Shown here: positions 1-4,755 of the stretch, piece after piece
How positions within the stretch are numbered: the first letter of the stretch is position 1
Layout: every line of letters starts with the position of its first letter
Source of the DNA: an uncultured Candidatus Melainabacteria bacterium
GTDB lineage: Bacteria; Cyanobacteriota; Vampirovibrionia; Gastranaerophilales; Gastranaerophilaceae
Direction of reading: 5' to 3'
Assembly (NCBI GenBank): GCA_946186335.1
Contig: CAMHMW010000098.1
Coordinates: 1 to 6,879 of the forward strand
DNA: 6,879 nucleotides
Notes under the pieces: generated by a model
Told to the model about the DNA's origin: nothing
What the model saw: the letters and a program-made list of their open reading frames with translations, nothing else
Databases searched by the model: none
Position numbers and translations under genes: made by a program

Positions 1-549
1 GTTCGCCGGAACCTGATATCTGCTTATTGCATCAGCTTTCAACTGTTCAACATATATCTGGCAATTCTTTACGTCCTGCTGAAGTTGAAGTAAATTATTT
101 TCCATTACGTTAAAGATTTTTTCGGCATACATTTCAGCGCTTTCTCTGATTTTCAGAGCTTCGCCGGTTGCCTGAAGTCTTATACTGTCAGCATCCTGTT
201 CGGCATGACTTTTAATCTTTTCGCAATTGTCCATTACTTCGTTAGTAATTCTTATACGTTCACGCTCAACAGCCTTAATCTGCTCTGATTTTGACAATTT
301 TCTGTCCGCTTCTTCCTGAGCTTCCTGAACAATTTTTGTCGCTTTCTGCTGAGCCTCGTTTTGCAATTCTTCCTTACGTTTTAAGAAAATTCTTGCCTCC
401 TGAACCTCCTCCGGCAACGCTGTATAAATTCTGTCTATTAAATCTTCTATTTCCCTTTTGTTTACTATTGTGTATTTTAGAACCGAATAACCTTCATCCA
501 AGGCTATTTCCAACATCTTTAGTAAATCATACACTCCGTTTTGTGGCAT
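1..549 (-). CDS. Coiled-coil protein with N-terminal ~50-residue module, partial (C-terminus beyond window)
   Basis: The frame is open for 183 codons from an ATG at 549 to the window edge with no stop, so the C-terminus is missing. The start follows a good ribosome binding site (AAGGGG, 559-564, 9 nt away). Residues 6-56 form a compact module (YTIVNKREIEDLIDRIYTALP at its core, residues 26-46) that recurs twice in the next gene upstream. From about residue 57 the protein is almost continuous charged helix rich in A, E, K, Q and R, with patterns such as KIVQEAQEEADRK, typical of a long coiled coil. There is no signal peptide or membrane segment. The helix resembles DivIVA-like division proteins and ATP synthase b-type stalks, and automatic annotation could name it either way. 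The lack of a membrane anchor argues against subunit b. A cytoplasmic scaffold, possibly DivIVA-like, is my inference; the exact family is unrecognised. Confidence 0.82.
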   Translation of the reverse strand, partial: MPQNGVYDLLKMLEIALDEGYSVLKYTIVNKREIEDLIDRIYTALPEEVQEARIFLKRKEELQNEAQQKATKIVQEAQEEADRKLSKSEQIKAVERERIRITNEVMDNCEKIKSHAEQDADSIRLQATGEALKIRESAEMYAEKIFNVMENNLLQLQQDVKNCQIYVEQLKADAISRYQVPAN

Positions 550-580
550 TGTTATTATCCCCTTGTCAACATTTTATAAT

Positions 581-613
581 ATTATATTACATAGACAAAT
601 AACAATTGTCAAA
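581..613 (-). promoter_or_regulatory. Likely sigma-70-type promoter for the coiled-coil gene
   Basis: On the minus strand a perfect TTGACA lies at 613-608. Downstream is the AT-rich run TAATATAAT at 589-581, which offers a -10 box as TAATAT (18-bp spacer) or TATAAT (21-bp spacer). The ATG at 549 would then have a leader of roughly 25 nt containing the AAGGGG ribosome binding site. This suggests that the coiled-coil gene can be transcribed separately from coaD and the small gene upstream. The same TGTAATATAAT string occurs in the promoter at 2054-2085. Confidence 0.55.
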
Positions 614-682
614 TAATATTTTGGCATGGGGGTAAATATTCTTAATATAGATTAAAAAGGCAGACCATCGCTTGTTTCGGTT

Positions 683-1057
683 TTATCTGTCAATTCTTTC
701 CGCCTTGTATATTTCTTCCGGAACAGCCTCTTTCAATTGTTCTTTGATTTGTTCTAATTCTTTTTTATCAACAAGGGTATATGATGAGAAAAAAGTATTT
801 TTATCAAGAAGTTCCTCCAAAAATTTCAGAGTATCATACATGCCGGAACTTTTGTGACTTTCTACAGTTTGATTATTATTCTTCAAAAATTCACGGGCTT
901 TTTTAATATCCTCAGGCAAAGTTGCGTAAATTTCATCAATAATTTTTTCCGCCCCGCGCTTATCTATCGCAACATACCCCCGAAATATCCAGAGGTTATA
1001 CCCTTTAAACATCAATTGTTCCAATTCTTCAATTTTGTTAAAGATTTCAAATCTCAA
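683..1057 (-). CDS. Small protein made of two tandem copies of the module in the neighbouring coiled-coil protein
   Basis: This 124-residue cytoplasmic protein is of unknown function. The start is a TTG at 1057-1055 that directly abuts the coaD stop codon (TAATTG), so translation is probably coupled to coaD. A later ATG at residue 16 is possible, but it would cut into the first module and has no evident ribosome binding site. Residues 4-58 and 72-122 are two copies of one module. Copy one has IYATLPED (43-50) and copy two LKEAVPEE (108-115), matching IYTALPEE in the next gene; each copy also has a VDK/IDK turn before an acidic helix. Residues 59-71 form a polar linker. There is no coiled-coil tail, signal peptide or membrane segment. 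A role in binding the coiled-coil neighbour through the shared module is an inference. It does not look like a decayed gene, because the frame is intact and both copies keep the core. Confidence 0.8.
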   Translation of the reverse strand: MRFEIFNKIEELEQLMFKGYNLWIFRGYVAIDKRGAEKIIDEIYATLPEDIKKAREFLKNNNQTVESHKSSGMYDTLKFLEELLDKNTFFSSYTLVDKKELEQIKEQLKEAVPEEIYKAERIDR

Positions 1058-1534
1058 TTATTTGCCCTTTTTGGTTAAGTAATTAAAAACAGGTTCGGGA
1101 ACAAATTTTGAAATATCCCCGTCATTATTTAAAATTTCTTTTATTGTGCTGGATGAAATGAAGTTATATTTTGGTTTTGTGGTCAAAAACACCGTTTTAA
1201 TATCTTCGCACAGCGCACTGTTTGTCTGTGACAACTGCATTTCATATTCAAAATCAGAAACCGCACGCAATCCTCTTATAAGGACTTTTGCACCATGCTT
1301 TTTGGCATATTCAATGGTTAAACCGGTAAATGAATCTACCTCAACATTATCAAAATCGCCTATGCTTTGTTTGATAAGCATAACCCTTTCATCTACGGTC
1401 AAAAACCCTTTCTTTTCACCGTTATGAGCAACGGCGATGATAACTTTGTCAAAAATTTGGGAGGCATTCTTTAAAATATCAAGATGACCTTTTGTAATCG
1501 GATCAAAACTTCCCGGATATATAGCGATTTTCAT
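1058..1534 (-). CDS. coaD: Phosphopantetheine adenylyltransferase
   Basis: CoaD catalyses the fourth step of CoA biosynthesis: 4'-phosphopantetheine plus ATP gives dephospho-CoA and pyrophosphate, in the cytoplasm. At 158 residues it is the normal length for the family. The start MKIAIYPGSFDPITKGH holds the nucleotidyltransferase signature, with the T-x-G-H box at residues 14-17. Other family marks are the basic KK at 41-42, IRGLRAVSDFEYE at 86-98, which supplies substrate-binding arginines, and the ISSST motif at 126-130 followed by IKE. The ATG has a strong AAAGGAG site (1549-1543) 8 nt upstream. The gene heads a minus-strand group and abuts the small module gene; no clear promoter stands out in the AT-rich 108 bp upstream. 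All key residues seem present, so it should be active. Confidence 0.97.
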   Translation of the reverse strand: MKIAIYPGSFDPITKGHLDILKNASQIFDKVIIAVAHNGEKKGFLTVDERVMLIKQSIGDFDNVEVDSFTGLTIEYAKKHGAKVLIRGLRAVSDFEYEMQLSQTNSALCEDIKTVFLTTKPKYNFISSSTIKEILNNDGDISKFVPEPVFNYLTKKGK

Positions 1535-1542
1535 AAATTCAA

Positions 1543-1549
1543 CTCCTTT
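1543..1549 (-). promoter_or_regulatory. Ribosome binding site of coaD
   Basis: AAAGGAG on the minus strand lies 8 nt before the coaD ATG. It is a near-perfect Shine-Dalgarno sequence and fixes the start. Confidence 0.8.
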
Positions 1550-1626
1550 GGTCTATATTGTATAACAAAATTATTTAAAATTAAAAGGCAAAAATTATTT
1601 TCAGGCGTTTTGAAATAAAAAAGCAC

Positions 1627-1686
1627 AGGAGAATATCATTTTATGGAAATATCATTTACATCAACCTTCAGAATCAATTTAAGAGG
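1627..1686 (+). promoter_or_regulatory. Two competing ribosome binding sites for the small basic protein
   Basis: AGGAG at 1627-1631 lies 11 nt before the ATG at 1643. A second site, AGAGG at 1682-1686, lies 7 nt before an in-frame ATG at 1694 (residue 18). Both are credible, so the protein may start at either. The upstream start is preferred because residues 1-17 (ISFTSTFRINLRGKN region) look like genuine coding sequence. Confidence 0.5.
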
Positions 1687-1972
1687 AAAAAATATGACCG
1701 ATGGAAAACGTCAGAATGTAAAAGCATTGGTATCAAAATACCAGAATTACCGGTACCCAAACGGAAATGACGGTTCTGTCAGAATTTCAATTCGTCATAG
1801 ACTTGATGAAAAGTTTGAAAATAATCTCAGAAGACTCGGGGTTACAGAATATCAAAAGTTTAACCGCCACAATGTTCCAAAAACCAACGACAAAATGGAT
1901 ATTTATATAAAATCAGAACTGGATGCGGGAAATTATAAACAGTACGGCAAACAAAATAAGAGGAAACAATAA
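1643..1972 (+). CDS. Small basic hypothetical protein
   Basis: This 109-residue protein is not recognised. It is rich in K, R and N and has a strongly basic tail (KQYGKQNKRKQ). There is no signal peptide, membrane segment, cysteine pair or obvious enzyme motif. The N-terminus MEISFTSTFRINLRGKN is followed at 45-75 by a segment with alternating hydrophobic residues (VRISIRHRL) and then a helix-like stretch ending in KFNRHN. The net positive charge would suit binding to nucleic acid or another polyanion, but that is only an inference. From general memory, many short orphan proteins of gut Melainabacteria begin with a similar ISFTST-type N-terminus; a search would have to confirm this. The gene is divergent from coaD and lies 141 bp before the serine hydrolase operon. 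That gap contains a likely promoter, so it is probably not part of the operon. Confidence 0.72.
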   Translation: MEISFTSTFRINLRGKNMTDGKRQNVKALVSKYQNYRYPNGNDGSVRISIRHRLDEKFENNLRRLGVTEYQKFNRHNVPKTNDKMDIYIKSELDAGNYKQYGKQNKRKQ

Positions 1973-2009
1973 AAGTCTGACCTGATTTCTTTTCTGAATT
2001 ACATGATTT

Positions 2010-2027
2010 GTCGGGTTAAAACCCGAC
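2010..2027 (+). terminator. Perfect GC-rich hairpin between the small basic gene and the operon
   Basis: GTCGGGTT (2010-2017) pairs fully with AACCCGAC (2020-2027) around a two-base centre, in practice a 7-bp stem with a TAAA-type tetraloop. It is by far the most stable small hairpin in this AT-rich window. Its position, 38 bp after the stop at 1972, suits a terminator for the small basic gene. However, no T-run follows on either strand, so it may instead be an operator or an mRNA-stabilising structure. Confidence 0.45.
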
Positions 2028-2051
2028 CTGTTTACCCGCTGTTTGTAAACA
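2021..2051 (+). repeat. Short imperfect direct repeat plus overlapping inverted repeat upstream of the operon promoter
   Basis: ACCCGACCTGTTT (2021-2033) is followed at once by ACCCGCTGTTT (2034-2044), the same sequence lacking two bases. Overlapping it, TGTTTAC (2029-2035) and GTAAACA (2045-2051) form a 7-bp inverted repeat with a 9-nt loop. The end of the block lies only a few bases before the likely -35 box at 2054. This is the position expected of a regulator binding site, though no specific regulator can be named. Confidence 0.45.
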
Positions 2052-2053
2052 AC

Positions 2054-2085
2054 TTGCAAGGGATTTGTTATTAGTGTAATATAAT
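2054..2085 (+). promoter_or_regulatory. Likely promoter of the serine hydrolase-ldpA-PPTase operon
   Basis: TTGCAA at 2054-2059 (one mismatch in the strongest part of the -35 consensus) is followed after 17 bp by TAATAT (2077-2082). This overlaps a perfect TATAAT at 2080-2085, 20 bp from the -35. Transcription would start near 2090, giving a short leader of about 20 nt that holds the ribosome binding site. Confidence 0.6.
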
Positions 2086-2095
2086 GTTGTAGCTT

Positions 2096-2103
2096 AGGGA
2101 GGA
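2096..2103 (+). promoter_or_regulatory. Strong ribosome binding site of the serine hydrolase
   Basis: AGGGAGGA ends 10 nt before the ATG at 2114. It is the best Shine-Dalgarno sequence on the plus strand here and supports that start for the first gene of the operon. Confidence 0.75.
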
Positions 2104-2113
2104 CTCGGATTAA

Positions 2114-3280
2114 ATGCCGAAATTAGCAAGGGACTATTCGCAATACGAACACAGCGTTTACGATTATTCAACTTATGCAAGCCGTAAAAATGCGTACACT
2201 CAGGAATTGCGTGAAGCAAACCGTCCCCGCAAAAAATTAAAAAAGAAAAAAACACCGCTCCAAATTCTTATTTCACTGAGTTTTGTTGCTTTTATGCTGT
2301 TTTGCGTAATGCCGTTTTCGTTTAATAAGGTTACAAAAGGTATTTTCGTTCCAACACCATATAAATCGGTTAAGACGGATATGCACGACTTTTTCTTCCC
2401 GACACACAAATACCTTTCAAATAACTGGTTTTCGGGTCTGAGAAGTTTTGAATACTCGGCAGATTCAAAAAATTCCGAAATGATACCGATTGAAGAAAAT
2501 GTAAGCATGCCGGCATTAAGACAAAGTCTTGTTGATTTGGCGGGAAATTATCCGAAAATTGAACCCTCTATTTATGTTTACGATTATGATACCGAAAATT
2601 ATGTAGATATTAACGCAGACAAATCATATTCTGCGGCAAGTATAATAAAAATTCCCGTTCTTATAGATGTGTTTAAATCAATTGAATCGGGTCAATTCAC
2701 GTTATCCGATAAAATTCCGATGACTGATTATTATAAAACTGAAGGCTCGGGAAGTTTGCAGTTTAAAGGGGAAAGAAACTACTCAATAGACGATTTGGCT
2801 CGTCTTATGATAACCGAATCCGACAATTCCGCAACGAATATGCTGGTTGCAAAAGTGGGTTCAATGACGGATGTTAACCAATCAATAAGGGACTGGGGCT
2901 TAAAAAGTACATACATTTCAAGCTGGCTGCCTGATTTGGGCGGACAAAACCGCACTACGGCAAGAGAAATGGGTACAATGCTATACAATATTGACGAAAA
3001 TGAAAATCTCCTGACAGAAGAATCGAGAGCAAAAATTTTCGGATATATGGGACATGTTCACAATAACCGTTTAATACAGGCAGGACTCGGTAAAGATGCG
3101 GTATTTCTGCACAAAACAGGCGACATCGGTTCAATGCTCGGGGATGCGGGAATCGTAATCGCACCAAGCGGGAAAAAATATATTGTCGTTATTCTTGCAA
3201 ACCGCCCGCATAATGATGTTACGGGTAAGGAATTTATTGTAAAAGCATCCGAAATTATTTATAATTATATGGTGAAATAA
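2114..3280 (+). CDS. Membrane-anchored serine hydrolase of the class A beta-lactamase fold
   Basis: This 388-residue protein has three parts. Residues 1-47 are predicted cytoplasmic: a tyrosine-rich stretch (Tyr at 8, 11, 16, 18, 21, 28) and then a basic run RPRKKLKKKK at 37-46. Residues about 48-68 form one membrane segment with no lipobox or evident cleavage site, so this is probably a type II anchor with the catalytic part outside. From about residue 130 the penicillin-recognising fold shows its three motifs: S176-I-I-K179, S236-D237-N238 and K334-T335-G336. The class A E-x-x-L-N general-base motif is missing where expected; the region reads WLPDLGGQNRTT. It is therefore more likely a peptidoglycan peptidase or related hydrolase than a resistance enzyme. 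It is the first gene of the operon, and its TAA shares one base with the ATG of ldpA. The catalytic serine is confidently placed; the substrate is unknown. Confidence 0.9.
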   Translation: MPKLARDYSQYEHSVYDYSTYASRKNAYTQELREANRPRKKLKKKKTPLQILISLSFVAFMLFCVMPFSFNKVTKGIFVPTPYKSVKTDMHDFFFPTHKYLSNNWFSGLRSFEYSADSKNSEMIPIEENVSMPALRQSLVDLAGNYPKIEPSIYVYDYDTENYVDINADKSYSAASIIKIPVLIDVFKSIESGQFTLSDKIPMTDYYKTEGSGSLQFKGERNYSIDDLARLMITESDNSATNMLVAKVGSMTDVNQSIRDWGLKSTYISSWLPDLGGQNRTTAREMGTMLYNIDENENLLTEESRAKIFGYMGHVHNNRLIQAGLGKDAVFLHKTGDIGSMLGDAGIVIAPSGKKYIVVILANRPHNDVTGKEFIVKASEIIYNYMVK

Positions 3281-4224
3281 TGCTTAAAAATCTGCTGGAA
3301 GCAAAGAAATGTTTTAAACTGGTCTGCGGTGCGGGAAATGAAGATGTTGAAGAAATTAAACGCCTTGTATATATTTATGCACTTGCAGGATGCAAGTTTT
3401 TTGACCTTTCCGCAAGCGAAGAAGTTATTGACTGCGCAAAAGAAGCCCTGAAACTTGCAAAAATAAACGAAGCCTGCCTTTGCGTAAGTGTCGGAATAAA
3501 AAACGATCCCCACGTAAATAAAGCGGTGATAGATTATGACAGATGTGTAAATTGCGGGGCATGTGAAGCGATTTGTCCGCAGGGAGCAATTCATTACGCA
3601 AAAGTCAAAAAAATAAAATGTATCGGTTGCGGAAGATGCTGGAAAGTTTGCTCACGTGCCGCAATATCTTACATCTCAGAAGAAAAAAACTTAAATGAAA
3701 TTCTCTCGATAATTAAAAACAAAAAAATTGACTGCCTTGAACTTCACGCAATGGGAACTGATGAGGATGAAATTTTTACAAAATGGCAATACCTGAACGA
3801 CAATTTTGACGGGTTTTTGAGCGTTTGCACAAGCAGAGGTAAACTGAGTGACGAAGAGCTTGTAAGGCGCATAAAAAAAATGACGGAGGGAAGAAAACCT
3901 TATTCAACAATAGTTCAGGCTGACGGCTTTCCGATGAGCGGAGGAGCGGACGATTACAAAACAACCCTCCAGACTGTTGCAACCGCAGAAATTGTCCAAA
4001 ATGAAAACCTGCCTGTTTATCTGATTTTATCGGGCGGAACAAACAGTAAAACAACCGAACTTGCAAAAATGTGCGGAATTGATTATAACGGAGTTGCAGT
4101 CGGTTCTTATGCAAGAAAAATCGTCAAAAAATTTGTCTCAAGGGATGATTTCTGGACAAATAACAGGGTGGTTGAAGATGCACTTCAAACAGTACAACCT
4201 CTTGTGAACACGGTGATATTATAA
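3280..4224 (+). CDS. ldpA: LdpA-like iron-sulfur protein
   Basis: This 314-residue soluble protein carries two [4Fe-4S] ferredoxin-type motifs: C89-x2-C92-x2-C95-x3-C99-P, and C114-x2-C117-x2-C120-x3-C124, where Ser replaces the usual Pro. Residues 11-57 (CFKLVCGAGNEDV, then YALAGCKFFDLSA) match the N-terminal region I know from cyanobacterial LdpA. The C-terminal part has its hallmarks: QADGFPMSGG at 213-222, LSGGTN at 250-255 and VGSYARK at 274-280. In Synechococcus elongatus LdpA adjusts the circadian period to light, senses redox state through its clusters and copurifies with clock proteins. This copy is somewhat shorter than I recall for cyanobacterial LdpA and has more regular cysteine spacing in the first cluster. 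The start overlaps the preceding stop (TAATG) with a GGTGA site at 3271-3275. No clock or photosynthesis gene is nearby, so its role is probably redox-linked rather than circadian. Family is near certain; function is not. Confidence 0.9.
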   Translation: MLKNLLEAKKCFKLVCGAGNEDVEEIKRLVYIYALAGCKFFDLSASEEVIDCAKEALKLAKINEACLCVSVGIKNDPHVNKAVIDYDRCVNCGACEAICPQGAIHYAKVKKIKCIGCGRCWKVCSRAAISYISEEKNLNEILSIIKNKKIDCLELHAMGTDEDEIFTKWQYLNDNFDGFLSVCTSRGKLSDEELVRRIKKMTEGRKPYSTIVQADGFPMSGGADDYKTTLQTVATAEIVQNENLPVYLILSGGTNSKTTELAKMCGIDYNGVAVGSYARKIVKKFVSRDDFWTNNRVVEDALQTVQPLVNTVIL

Positions 4225-4745
4225 TGAAAATTTTTTATCTGAATATTAATGAAACACTAAAAAAAATTCCGTTGAATGAACTTCAAAAATACTCTGACGG
4301 ACGGTTTTACCAAAATGTTGAAAAATATATGGAGCATATTTTGGGGATGTATATTGTTAAAAATATTGGCTCAAAATATTACAATATTGAAGATACAACC
4401 GTTATTTACGAGGGAGAAAAACCTGTTTTCGCATCAGGCGGAATAAATTTCAGCATTTCACATTCCCAAGATATTGTTGCTGCGGGATTTTGCGAAAATA
4501 ATATAGGAATTGATATTGAAAAAATGAGAGAACGTGATTTTGAAAAACTCGCCAAACGCTATAATATCCCCCCGAAAAAAGAAGATTTTTACAAATTCTG
4601 GACAAACTATGAGGCGGAAATAAAACTCGGCAAACCGCCTGTTCAGAAGTTTTCAAAAATTTTTGAAACGGATTACATGCTGACAGCCGCCTCTGACACC
4701 CCGTATAATTCAGAAGTTAAAATTGTAAAATATCTGCCGGATTAA
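4224..4745 (+). CDS. Sfp-type 4'-phosphopantetheinyl transferase
   Basis: The enzyme transfers the 4'-phosphopantetheine arm of CoA to a serine of acyl, peptidyl or aryl carrier proteins, using Mg2+. The three family motifs are present in order: NFSISHS (75-81), GIDIE (95-99) with metal ligands D97 and E99, and W126-TNY-E130-A-x3-K134 with the third acid E130. The usual lysine just before the glutamate (W-x2-KEA) is tyrosine here. At 173 residues it is short: Sfp has about 224 and most of the shortfall is at the C-terminus, although the N-terminal part preceding the SHS motif is present. It may be the housekeeping enzyme for fatty acid carrier protein; no biosynthetic cluster is visible. The ATG overlaps the ldpA stop (TAATG), with GGTGA at 4212-4216 7 nt upstream. 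It is the last gene of the operon. Confidence 0.9.
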   Translation: MKIFYLNINETLKKIPLNELQKYSDGRFYQNVEKYMEHILGMYIVKNIGSKYYNIEDTTVIYEGEKPVFASGGINFSISHSQDIVAAGFCENNIGIDIEKMRERDFEKLAKRYNIPPKKEDFYKFWTNYEAEIKLGKPPVQKFSKIFETDYMLTAASDTPYNSEVKIVKYLPD

Positions 4746-4755
4746 TAAATCCGCA
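4735..4755. terminator. Possible bidirectional terminator hairpin between convergent genes
   Basis: CGGATT (4738-4743) pairs with AATCCG (4748-4753) around an AATA loop, extended by two more pairs (TG with CA) if C4737 bulges out. It includes the stop codon of the transferase gene and fills the 10-bp gap to the histidine kinase stop. The position is right for a shared terminator, but the stem is short and no clear T-run follows on either side. Confidence 0.35.

Noticed and set aside
1..549. ATP synthase subunit b or V-type ATPase subunit
   Set aside because: The helical repeat composition is similar, but there is no N-terminal membrane segment and the N-terminus is a module shared with a non-ATPase neighbour; no other ATP synthase gene is visible.
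564..569. Second TTGACA on the minus strand before the coiled-coil gene
   Set aside because: It ends only 14 nt before the ATG and overlaps the ribosome binding site, leaving no room for a -10 box and leader.
594..610. GACAA/TTGTC inverted repeat overlapping the coiled-coil gene promoter
   Set aside because: A 5-bp stem of mostly A and T with a 7-nt loop is expected by chance in AT-rich DNA; it is too weak to call an operator.
683..1057. Pseudogene fragment of the coiled-coil gene
   Set aside because: The frame is intact, it carries two diverged copies of the module rather than one fragment, and it is tightly coupled to coaD, all of which fit a functional small gene.
291..1427. Several plus-strand open frames (291-602, 672-857, 854-1078, 1146-1427)
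   Set aside because: They lie antisense to the coiled-coil gene, the two-module gene and coaD. Their proteins have low-complexity or cysteine/serine/leucine-rich composition typical of the reverse strand of helical or AT-rich genes, with no family motif.
2114..3280. Beta-lactamase antibiotic resistance gene
   Set aside because: The fold and the SxxK, SDN and KTG motifs fit, but the E-x-x-L-N motif is absent and the protein keeps a membrane anchor in a housekeeping-like operon; a resistance role is not supported.
2200..4656. Minus-strand open frames inside the serine hydrolase, ldpA and transferase genes
   Set aside because: All are shadows of well-supported plus-strand genes carrying complete family motifs; none has its own domain signature.
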